A DNA stretch of 64,000 nt from Macrostomum hystrix. Taxonomy: Eukaryota > Platyhelminthes > Macrostomidae. Of the stretch, positions 49,001-61,000 are shown piece by piece. The notes beneath the pieces are model-generated. The model had not been told where the DNA came from and did not search any database. It worked only from the letters and a program-made list of their open reading frames with translations. The translations under genes were made by a program, and so were the position numbers. Position 1 is the stretch's first letter. Each line of letters begins with the position of its first letter. The stretch covers positions 310,001-374,000 of the forward strand of contig CATNEN010000039.1 of NCBI GenBank assembly GCA_950097015.1, read 5' to 3'.

Positions 49001-52000
49001 AGACCTGCAGATCTAAGGCATTACCTCGTTCGAACTGATGCTTCGCTCCCTGCAGATGGCGCCTGCGAAAGGATCCTAACTGAATGCTCAGGTACTGAAT
49101 GAGACATCGACTGGTACTGGCTGGGCGGCCTCAGCAACTGGTCAGTGATTTCTTCTGTCACCCGAGTTGCTTAATATATTCAAGTTCCACGTTCCGACAC
49201 AGGTCCGGAGTGCTCTGTCTTTCACAGTGCTTTCGTGGAGCCTCTTAACTCCAGTGCGCTTCGCCCTTCCCGCCTTCCTAGCTTTTGCAGGCCTCCAATT
49301 AAAAGAGCCGAAAAGAAAGCGAAAGGGGGACCGACAGACAAGAAAGAACAGAAAGAGACCATTAGCTGTAAGTCAAGGTGCAGTGTTTGCACCTGCGGCA
49401 GGCACGCACAAGCTACTGCATGACCGGCTCGAGGGCGAGAGATTGCGTGCGCAGACAGGGCCACACGAGTCACTAAACGGTGAGTGGCCTGACCATTGCT
49501 CTGAGCCTCTGTCTTTGCCCCGGTCCAAACTGTGCATTCGGCTTGCTGCTGCTGCTTCTCAGTGCACGGGGACACAGTGTACACTGCAGCATACAAGTGT
49601 AATTCATTCCTACCTCTGAACCTAGGCAGGTGAAATCGGAATATGCAAGGCTCTGTGCTGAGTAGAGGCTGCAGGCTTATGCTAATGCGGGCACAAATAC
49701 CAGGCTGAGAAATTAACGCGACTGCACAGAGAATTATGCACTTCGACTTATCTCTTTAAGAGATACTCGTAAATTAAGCATATTACGAGTATAATGTTGG
49801 ATCTGCCATTGCAACAGCCTTTGCGGCATTGATCTGCCTCTTATTACCCCATCCTTTGCAGCCTTTGATCTGCCTCTTATTACCCCATCCTTTGCAGCCT
49901 TTGATCTGCCTCTTATTACCCCATCCTTTGCAGCCTTTGATCTGCCTCTTATTACCCCATCCTTTGCAGCCTTTGATCTGCCTCTTATTACCCCATCCTT
50001 TGCAGCCTTTGATCTGCCTCTTATTACCCCATCCTTTGCAGCCTTTGATCTGCCTCTTATTACCCCATCCTTTGCAGCCTTTGATCTGCCTCTTATTACC
50101 CCATCCTTTGCAGCCTTTGATCTGCTTCTTATTACCCCATCCTTTGCAGCCTTTGATCTGCCTCTTATTATCCCACAATTTGCAGCCTTTGATCTGCCTC
50201 TTATTACCCCATCCTTTGCAGCCTTTGATCTGCCTCTTATTACCCCATCCTTTGCAGCCTTTGATCTGCTTCTTATTACCCCATCCTTTGCAGCCTTTGA
50301 TCTGCCTCTTATTATCCCACAATTTGCAGCCTTTGATCTGCCACTTATTATCCCACAATTTGCAGCCTTTGATCTTCCACTTATTACCCCATCCTTTGCA
50401 GCCTTTGATCTGCCTCTTATTATCCCACAATTTGCAGCCTTTGATCTGCCACTTATTATCCCACAATTTGCAGCCTTTGATCTTCCACTTATTACCCCAT
50501 CCTTTGCAGCCTTTGATCTGCCTCTTATTACCCCATCCTTTGCAGCCTTTGATCTGCCTCTTATTACCCCATCCTTTGCAGCCTTTGATCTGCCACTTAT
50601 TACCCCATCCTTTGCAGCCTTTGATCTTCCACTTATTACCCCATCCTTTGCAGCCTTTGATCTGCCTCTTATTACCCCATCCTTTGCAGCCTTTGATCTG
50701 CCTCTTATTATCCCATCCTTTGCAGCCTTTGATCTGCCACTTATTATCCCACAATTTGCAACCTTTGATCTTCCACTTATTACCCCATCCTTTGCAGCCT
50801 TTGATCTGCCTCTTATTACCCCATCCTTTGCAGCCTTTGATTTGCTTCTTATTACCCCATCCTTTGCAGCCTTTGATCTGCCTCTTATTATCCCACAATT
50901 TGCAGCCTTTGATCTGCCACTTATTATCCCACAATTTGCAGCCTTTGATCTGCCTCTTATTATCCCATCCTTTGCAGCCTTTGATCTGCCACTTATTATC
51001 CCACAATTTGCAGCCTTTGATCTGCCACTTTTGCCGCTTTGCCACCCTAAGATGAGATCATATGATCTCCTACCCGGTGATCCTCATTGCTCAAGTACGC
51101 AGCTCAAACATCAAATGCGGAGAAACTCACTTGGCCCGCGTGTTGCGATTTAGCACTGATGGCTGGCTCACCAGCTTCGCAGCGTCATCATCGCCAGTCG
51201 CGGTAACGGAAGTGGCGCCTGCGTGGTTTGAACTGAAAATGGGTTGATGATAGGCCAGTTTGAGCCGGTTCTGCAGGTCAAGAAGTTTGGTGGCTAAATT
51301 TGGCATGGCTGGCGAATGGTCAGTCTACGAACAAGTTGGCTGGGTCTCAGCTATCAGCTAGAGCCTGCTAGGATTATTGCCCTGCTCACATTCGGTCATG
51401 ACCATAGACAGTTCCGGGATAAGCTTAAGTCAGCTTTGAAAACTTTCAAAACCCACAAGCCTAACCAAGTTCAAGAAGACCAGCTAAGACCACCCCGCTA
51501 ACGACTGTCCATGGACGACAAGACTAACAAGACTTGGAGTGTAATATCTTACAAACTGCGCATGTAGACATGAAATATAGCTGAGCAGTGCTGACCTGAG
51601 CGTAAATCCTTAGATAAATGTTAATAACTACCAAGAACAATAAGATCCGACTTCGACATTTCAGATAGATCAGAGTCACCCACTAAGTTGCTTTTGGATA
51701 TCACCCACTGAATGGATATCACTCACTGAATGGATATCACCCAATGAATGGATATCACTCACTAAATGAATATCACTCACTAAATGGATATCACTCACTA
51801 AATGGATATCACTCACTGAATGGATATCACTCACTGAATGGATATCACTCACCCACTGAATAGATATCACTCACCCACTGAATAGATATCACTCACCCAC
51901 TGAATAGATATCACTCACCCACTGTATAGATATCACTCACCCACTGAATAGATATCACTCACCCACTGAATAGATATCACTCACCCACTGAATAGATATC

Positions 52001-55000
52001 ACTCACCCGCTGAATAGATATCACTCACCCACTGAATAGATATCACTCACCCACTGAATAGATATCACTCACCCACTGAATAGATATCACTCACCCACTG
52101 AATAGATATCACTCACCCACTGAATAGATATCACTCACCCACTGTATAGATATCACTCACCCACTGAATAGATATCACTCACCCACTGAATAGATATCAC
52201 TCACCCACTGAATAGATATCAGTGTTACCAGAGGGAGCAACCCAGAACTGGGAGCCAAGGACCACTTAGAGTAGAAGGACGGAAAAGTACGTTTCTTAGA
52301 AAAATAATTGAAGGCTGGTTGTCGCGAAAAAATACACTACTGTGGCGGCCAGGCCCCCACGCAGCGCCGTCTGCGGTGCATTCGCACTCAAACCCCCGCC
52401 GCCTAGCCGAGGGGTGGGTGCACCGACCGCCGGCTCGCTAAGCCGGGGGTGTTTGACTCACGCCACGCTCCCGCAACTCCCCACGCTCTGTATAAAAAGA
52501 ACTTTCGAAAAAAGTTGTTTTCGAATCTTTTCTCGCCACATTTCATTTTACGAGACGTTAAACTACAGAAATAGGAAATTTTCAGTTTTTTTTCAAATTT
52601 AAATAGTTACACTTTTTGATTGGAAGCAGATACAAACCTGTTCTTTTGATATAAATTGCCTAACATGTTGCTCCACCTAATATTATAAAGTTTTTAACAT
52701 TACAATTTGATCTTCCTACGGTTTTCTTTACTAAATAACTTATCATAAGTATGAAATCTAATTTACACTTCAGACTAGTAAAATTTGCTTGACCTTATAC
52801 TTCTTATAAGAGGAAGTACTTATGTTCTTCATGCAATTAAGTACGCATCAATTATTATATCAATTAGTATTTGCTATTTGTTCCTAATTTTAATTAAAAG
52901 CAATGCTAATCTTTTTATATTATATTATCATTTTTAACTAAACAACTTAACTAATTCACAAGACCTACAAGATTTACTTCGCTAAATAATGAAGATTCAT
53001 TATGTAGTAACAAGACCTACAAGATTTACTTCGCTAAATAATGAAGATGCATTATGTAGTAACAAGACCTACAAGATTTACTTCGCTAAATAATGAAGAT
53101 GCATTATGTAGTAACAAGACCTACAAGATTTACTTCGCTAAATAATGAAGATTCATTATGTAGTAACAAGACCTACAAGATTTACTTCGCTAAATAATGA
53201 AGATTCATTATGTAGTAACAAGACCTACAAGATTTACTTCGCTAAATAATGAAGATTCATTATGTAGTAACAAGACCTACAAGATTTACTTCGCTAAATA
53301 ATGAAGATTCATTATGTAGTAACAAGACCTACAAGATTTACTTCGCTAAATAATGAAGATTCATTATGTAGTAACAAGACCTACAAGATTTACTTCGCTA
53401 AATAATGAAGATGCATTATGTAGTAACAAGACCTACAAGATTTACTTCGCTAAATAATGAAGATGCATTATGTAGTAACAAGACCTACAAGATTTACTTC
53501 GCTAAATAATGAAGATGCATTATGTAGTAACAAGACCTACAAGATTTACTTCGCTAAATAATGAAGATTCATTATGTAGTAACAAGACCTACAAGATTTA
53601 CTTCGCTAAATAATGAAGATTCATTATGTAGTAAAAAACTGCAGCTAAAAAGTCTAAAGTTAGGCTCATTGAGAACTAATAACAATAAAAATAACTGCAA
53701 AAACTTTGTCTGTGAATTGGATCTTTATAAGTGAAGAAAATCATATGAAGATCTAATTGTCTCCTACTAAACTTTATACCATTCGGTAGAGCAACATGTA
53801 AGCAAATTATATCAAAAGAACAGCTTTGTATCTGCTTCCAATCAGATATCAGAGAGGTTGTAGCCTAGTGGTTAGGGCGTCGGACTCACGACTTAGAGGT
53901 CGGGGGTTCGATTCCCGACTCCACTGGAACAATTTGTGTCCTTTAGCAAGACACTTAACTCTGCATTGCTTCAGTTCAACCAGCTGTTAAATGGGTACCA
54001 GCATCAGCTGGAGGTGGGTGTGGCGTCCCCCCAGTCCATGGACTGAACAGCTGTACGCAGCCTTCAGATGCGCCGCGCATTAGCTGCGGCTGTGCTGTCG
54101 GCTGCACATCTGGCCCAATCGGGGCAGGTGTAATCAATTAATTCCAATCAAAAGCTGTCACCTATTAAATATGAAATAAAGTGAACATTTCCTATCTCCG
54201 TAGTGTATTTTTTCGCGAAAACCAGCCTTCATATTTTTTCTAAGAAGCGTACTTTCCAGTCCTACTCCTAGTGGTCCTTGCTGGGGGCATGGGTACCATT
54301 GATGCCTGAGGGAGCAACCCAGAACTGGGAGCATGGGTTCCACTAATACCTGAGGGAACAACCCAGAACTGGGAGCATGGGTTCCACTGATGCCTGAGGG
54401 AACAACCCAGAACTGGGAGCATGGGTGTCACTGATACCTGAGGGAACAACCCAGAACTGGGAGCATGGGTGTCACTGATACCTGAGGGAACAACCCAGAA
54501 CTGGGAGCATGGGTTCCACTGATACCTGAGGGAACAACCCAGAACTGGGAGCATGGGTTACACTAATACCTGAGGGAACAACCCAGAACTGGGAGCATGG
54601 GTTCCACTAATACCTGAGGGAACAACCCAGAACTGGGAGCATGGGTTCCACTGATACCTGAGGGAACAACCCAGAACTGGGAGCATGGGTTCCACTAATA
54701 CCTGAGGGAACAACCCAGAACTGGGAGCATGGGTTACACTGATACCTGAGACTGAGGGAAGGGGTTCCGGTTGTGCGCTTTAGCTACGTGCACAAAGAAA
54801 CCTTGGTACCCACAGAAACAAAGAAGAGCGCACTAGGGACGAGCAAAAGCAGAAGCCAAGCAACTTTCCGGGATCAATAAAGTGACCAAGCAGCCTCAGT
54901 TCTGCTGCCCTGAAGAATCTGCATGGGGCGGGCGGCCTGCGCATGAATGCGACGCTGCGGCAGCTGCCAGCAGTTCCCTTCCTGTCCCGGGTGAAAGTGG

Positions 55001-58000
55001 AACAAACAGCGATTGCTGGGCGGGTAGAAGAGCTGGAAAGATTTGGAAGGACGCGCACGAAGGCTGTAGAGGGCGGAAAATTCCTTCAGATCCCAACACC
55101 TTTTGGAAGCTGGAAGCTGGGCTGAGGGCTACGCTGCGAAGGAAAGTGCAACTGGCAAGGGAAGGCGAAGGCGAAATTCGGGCGGGCAGGAGGAGCTTAG
55201 GTTTCAGGTCAGGCCATTGCCAAATCTGGCAAGTTGCTAAGAATCCGAAATCGCATTCGGACTTCGGGTCCAAGTTCAGCTAAGGCTCGACTCGACTTTC
55301 TTTTTTAGTTGGCGGAGAGTACAAATGCACTTTGAGAGCTCGAGATTTGCTAGGAGCTTCGAGGATCAAGAATGCATGCATTCGGTCAAATGATAAGCTG
55401 CAAATGCATGAAATGAAAAACAAGCAGCAAGGCATACCAGAAATGAGATCTAAATCCCAGACCAACGCACCGCCACCCGACTGGCCTAATATGGCAAGAG
55501 AGGCGGGCACGGAAAGGTCAACACCGAAGACGAAAATACCCAAAGCCAGGCTGAAGCCGAATCCCGATTCACACAATGCCGAATCCCGATTCACACAATG
55601 CCGAATCCCGATTCATATAATGCCGAATCCCGATTCACACAATGCCGAATCCCGATTCATATAATGCCGAATCCCGATTCACACAATGCCGAATCCCGAT
55701 TCACACAATGCAGAATCCCGATTCACACAATGCCGAATCCCGATTCATATAATGCCGAATCCCGATTCACACAATGCAGAATCCCGATTCACACAATGCC
55801 GAATCCCGATTCACACAATGCCGAATCCCGATTCACACAATGCAGAATCCCGATTCACACAATGCCCAATCCCGATTTATATAATGCCGAATCCCGATTC
55901 ACACAATGCCGAATCCCGATTCATATAATGCCGAATCCCGATTCACACAATGCAGAATCCCGATTCACACAATGCCGAATCCCGATTCATATAATGCCGA
56001 ATCCCGATTCACACAATGCCGAATCCCGATTCATATAATGCAGAATCCCGATTCATATAATGCCGAATCCCGATTCATATAATGCCGAATCCCGATTCAT
56101 ACAATGCCGAATCCCGATTTATATAATGCCGAATCCCGATCCACACAATGCCGAATCCCGATTCATATAATGCCGAATCCCGATTCATATAATGCCGAAT
56201 CCCGATTCACACAATGCCGAATCCCGATTCACACAATGCCGAATCCCGATTCACACAATGCAGAATCCCGATTCACACAGTGCCGAATCCCGATTCACAC
56301 AATGCAGAATCCCGATTCACACAGTGCGAATCCCGATTCACATAATGCCGAATCCCGATTTACGCAATGCTAAAATCCCGATTCACTTGGAGAAGTTCCT
56401 GGGCAGAGTTTGGACACAGCCATACACAAACCGGACTCACTTGGAGAAGTTCCTGGTCAGAGTTTGGACACAGCCATACACAAACCGGACTCACTTGGAG
56501 AAGTTCCTGGTCAGAGTTTGGACACAGCCACACACAAACCGGACTCACTTGGAGAAGTTCCTGGTCAGAGTTTGGACACAGCCATACACAAACCGGACTC
56601 ACTTGGAGAAGTTCCTGGTCAGAGTTTGGACACAGCCACACACAAACCGGACTCACTTGGAGAAGTTCCTGGTCAGAGTTTGGACACAGCCACACACAAA
56701 CCGGACTCACTTGGAGAAGTTCCTGGTCAGAGTTTGGACACAGCCACACACAAACCGGACTCACTTGGAGAAGTTCCTGGGCAGAGTTTGGTTGCCGCTG
56801 ACGCCACCGCCAGAGTGTTTCTGCAAGGTAAAAGCCGGAGAGTTCAGGTAAGTCTTTGGCGGCGGCTTCGGTGGCAGCGAGGATGCCGAGGCCGCATGCT
56901 GATGCTGAGGCACAGAGGTCATTGTTGCAATACACTAATCACAGGCGGCCGGAGCTTCTTTATCAATTCGCAAAGCGGGCGAAGGTCACACTGGACAGGC
57001 CATTTCCTCGAATGCTGTGCCGGGCTGTTTTTTGTTTCGCCCCTCTGGCCACCTTCTGTCGTCTTTCTTTGCTTTTGCTATGTGCGGTGGGTCCCCAAAG
57101 ACCCATAAAGTGGGGTCTCGGTGGGGCAGAATTTAGGTGGGGCAGAGAGCCAATGCCGGCGGAGGGCTTGCTAGCAATTAAACATGGCTGGGGTGGCTGT
57201 TTGGGGTGGTTGGGGCTGGCAAGAAGCGAAAGACAAAGCAGGCCCACCCGAAGATGCACAATGGCTCACTGATGGGCTTCGGATGGTTCCCGCCCAATCT
57301 ACACTCACTGCCTAATGTACAGCGGACCTAACTTGCTTAGCGAGATGGCGTCCGCATTGATTTGATAGGCGAGGATGAATGAAGTGAAGGGAATGACTTT
57401 CTGCTTAAGGAGTTGCTTAGTTTCTCCCCGGCTAAGTTAGTCACAGCAGGGACAAAATGGGTCACTTTACAAGCTTTCCAATCCTTTTATTCTCGCCTTC
57501 AATTGATTTTTTGCACTGCACCAACAACTCCATTTTCTATTATTTTTAGGTCTTCGTTCTTCGCCTCGGTCTACTTCCACATAAGGTGCTGGAATGAAAT
57601 TTTAAGTGCCACCCGACCGCGGCCTTTTATCATAAAGTTTTTGTGAAAGAAAAGCCAGTAATTGCTCTTGAATAATTATAAATCTGAGTTGAGAACTAGT
57701 TCGGGCATCGGTAAATACAAGTGAAATGTGAAGACTGAAAATGCCCGATTGATTCAAATCTTTGTATACTGACAGTGTGGAGGCCTTGCAATCAGGGAAT
57801 CAGACACATCAGCGTACCCAGTCTCTGAACGGTTCCTCAGTTACTTCAGCCAGGTAACTCAGCGGGCCTCCTGATATGGCTGAAAGTGAAGAGTGGGAAA
57901 ATTTGGATAACAATGCCTGCACAGATGAGGCAGAGAAGGGCAGCTGGAGAAACTCACAGAACGAGCGGCACCCCGGAGAAGTGGGGCTCACAAAGCCCGA

Positions 58001-61000
58001 ATCTGCTGCAGCTCCACCAGCAGCGGGAGAGGACCCAGACATGGCGTTACCAGCCATAGGCGGCAGGCAGGACACGATTTGGAAGCGGCAGGCCTCCGCG
58101 TTGTGCACAGTCAGGTGGCAGACTGCAGAAGTCGGGGTGGGGAAATCCTTTGGGTAACAAAGGCTACAAAAGAACTGCGCAACTTGTGCGATTGTGAAAC
58201 AAGTTCAGATTACATCTTAAACATCGAATAGTGCGGTGTGCGAGGCGCGTGGCAGATGATGGGTAGGAGTAGTTGAGGGGTGTCCCAAAAATAGTGGGAA
58301 AGCTCGATGCACAGGCTAATTAGTAAAACAAAATTTATTGAAACTCACGTCACTGATACATAAACATTCAACAGTACAAAGTATTTTTGAATCGATTAAA
58401 AATGTCAATTCATTTAAAAGTTATCGCTAAAATTAGAACAAGGGGTAAGGGGCAGAGTTACACCAAGTCAAGGCCCCAACCCAAGTTTGTACTCGTACTC
58501 AGACGAAAATTTTGCGACAGAAGAAAAGGAGCAGAAACATCAGAAAACAGAAGCAGAAAAAAGCAAAAGACAAACAGAGAAGCGTGAGCACCAGAATCAA
58601 AAGAAGCACAAGCTGACGCAAGAGAAATCCGTGGCACTAACGGCAGCAAGCACATCGCGGATATCGACTATTGCGTACGCCTCGACAAGATGCCGCTGTT
58701 GAGTTTAGAGTTTTTCATTTATCCTTGTGCGATCGTTCAATGTTTAGCGTTTCGTCCAAAAAGATCAACGCCAGTTCGTGTACTCCCAGTGGAAATTGGG
58801 GAAGCGAGGTAATGAAATCGTAATCCAGCTGACTGAAATCCACGGAGTGAGCGCCATCTCGAAGAGTGCTGTCTTTCGCTGGCTTGAAGAGTTCAGTCAT
58901 GGGCGAACAGACGTTGCTGATGACACAGCCAACCGTGGCCCTCCGATCTCTCCATCAACAATCACACAGATTCAAAGGGTGAAGGTAATCATACAGGAAA
59001 ATTCCGGTCTGACTGCAAGAGAGTTGGCGGATCGACTAGGGAGTCCGAAAACCTCAATTCATCGGATCTTGTCTGTGGATCTTGGCATGTTGAAACTGAC
59101 AGTGGGATGGGTGCCCCGTTTGTTGACGGGCGGGTTCTGCTGCACGAAATTCCGCGTCGGGCTTAGGCAAATTAAAGCAATGCGCTTTTCACCGATGGAC
59201 TAAGTGCTGCGAGCTGAGGGGCGACTTCGTCGAAAAGTCGTCAGTCGATGGCGATGCTTCGTGACCAATTTTGCTGCTGGCCTTGACTTGGTGTAACTCT
59301 ACCCCTTACCCCTCGTTCTAACTTTAGTCAAAACTTTAAAATGAATTGACTTTTTTACTTGATTTAAAAAGCTTTGGAGCTTTCGAATGTTTATTTATCA
59401 GTGACGTGAGTTTCAATAACTTATGTTTTACCAGTAAGCCTGTGCATCGAGTCTACCCACAATTTTTGCGACACCCTACGTAGTTTTTCGTTAGTCGAAA
59501 CGAAGCGTAAAGCCTGCATAAAAGTATAGCGATAAAAATTCGCGTTCGACTCGTTCACTTGTACACCGAAATTCGCGAGCTAGTATTTTTAACAGATGCA
59601 ACTTCTGCACGTATACTAGCGGGACTCACCCTGGCAGAGTGCAGTTAGCGGGACTCACCATGTCAGAGCAGCAGTTAGCGGGACTCACCCTGGCAGAGCA
59701 GCAGCAAGTCATGCTAGCGGGACTCACCCTGGCAGAGCAGCAGCAAGTCATGCTAGCGGGACTCACCCTGGCAGAACACTAGGGCATGTTAGCGGGACTC
59801 ACCCTGGCAGAGCAGCAGCAGCAAGGCATGTTAGCGGGACTCACCCTGGCAGAGCAGCAGGGCATGTTAGCGGGACTCACCCTGGTAGAGCAGCAGGGCA
59901 TGTTAGCGGGACTCACCCTGGCAGAGCAGCAGGGCATGTTAGCGGGACTCACCCTGGTAGAGCAGGACTCACCCTGTCAGAGCAGCAGTTAGTGGGACTC
60001 ACACTGACAGAACAGCAAGGCATGTTAGCGGAACTCACCCTGGCAGAGCAGCAAGCAGACCCGCTGAAGGTGGGTTTCGCAGACGGCACACTTTCCTGTG
60101 GCAGCGACGCTCCAGTTGTGCTCGTAGACCGGATGCTTGGAGCCGCTGATGGCACCTTTCGCCTTGCCACTAACGCCGCCCTTTGCCCGATAGCTTCCGC
60201 TCAGCCTGGACAGGAAGCTCTTCCGCTTCTTGCGGTTGCGCTGCTCGCTGAGCAAAGTTGCGGGGTGGTTGCGATTATCTTTGCGCAAGTGGCCATGGCG
60301 ATTCTAATGCAAACAGCTGGCCGCGTGGCACGACTGACTGTTAGCTTGAAGGCATAGGGAAAGAAGACTGCAATATGAGGCCCGGATCTGGGTCAGGGGT
60401 TCTGTCTGTGTATACAGTACAATAGATCAGTCTGTAGTAATATTTACATTACATGTTTCACTCTAGCAGCTCCTGGACAACCCACTAGGCTTGCAGTCCG
60501 CAGTGCCCAGGCAGCCCTGCATTCCAATCCTCCAACCCGCTAGTCGTACTGCTTGGCGGGCTCGACTGCAACCGCTGATGCGCAAGAAATTCGATACGGT
60601 TGGTGCGCTGCATGGCTTTCCCTGCCAATTTGAACAAGCCTGGGAAAAGACTGAGCTGCACAATTTAGCCCACAGGCTTTGGAGGGTGCCAATGGCCAGT
60701 TAATTGGAAACAATCCGAAAGTTTTTTCGGGACCAACTGTTGCAGTGAAGCATTAACAGTAGAAAGGCCACGCTATTTTCCCCCTTGGAAAAGACCACGG
60801 GGCTATTTCAAATACCCACTGCGTAATTCACGACAGCTCCCGAGATTGGCTTAACAGTAGAAAGGCCACGCTATTTTCCCTTGGAAAAGACCACGGGGCT
60901 ATTTCAAATACCCACTGCGTAATTCACGACAGCTCCCGAGATTGGCTTAAAAGTAGAAAGGCCAACGCTATTTTCCCTTGGAAAAGACCACGGGGCTATT

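Larger units (their letters stand above)
52256..54280. mobile_element. Non-autonomous hAT-like foldback element
   Basis: About 2.0 kb. Termini caaggaccacttagagtag and (reverse) caaggaccactaggagtag are inverted repeats, and the inverted similarity continues inward (gaaggctggtt, cgcgaaaaaatacact, cagatacaaa/atctgcttccaatca). It is flanked by ctgggagc (52248-52255) and ctgggggc (54281-54288), an 8 bp duplication with one change. Eight-bp duplications and CA(A/G)GG termini suit hAT. No transposase; the interior is a 52 bp array, and a SINE sits in the right arm. Confidence 0.72.

Noticed and set aside
49783-51055. Open frames of over 400 codons on both strands (KRQIKGCKGWGN and LLLPHPLQPLIC types)
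   Set aside because: 36 bp repeat, a multiple of three, so both strands stay open. It lies inside a RhoGEF intron.
53851-53925. Free-standing tRNA gene
   Set aside because: A and B boxes are good, but acceptor-stem pairing is poor and the sequence continues into a SINE body with a flanking duplication.
55598-56851. Plus-strand frames PNPDSHNAESRFTQC and HLEKFLVRVWTQ repeats
   Set aside because: Antisense of RhoGEF intron arrays.
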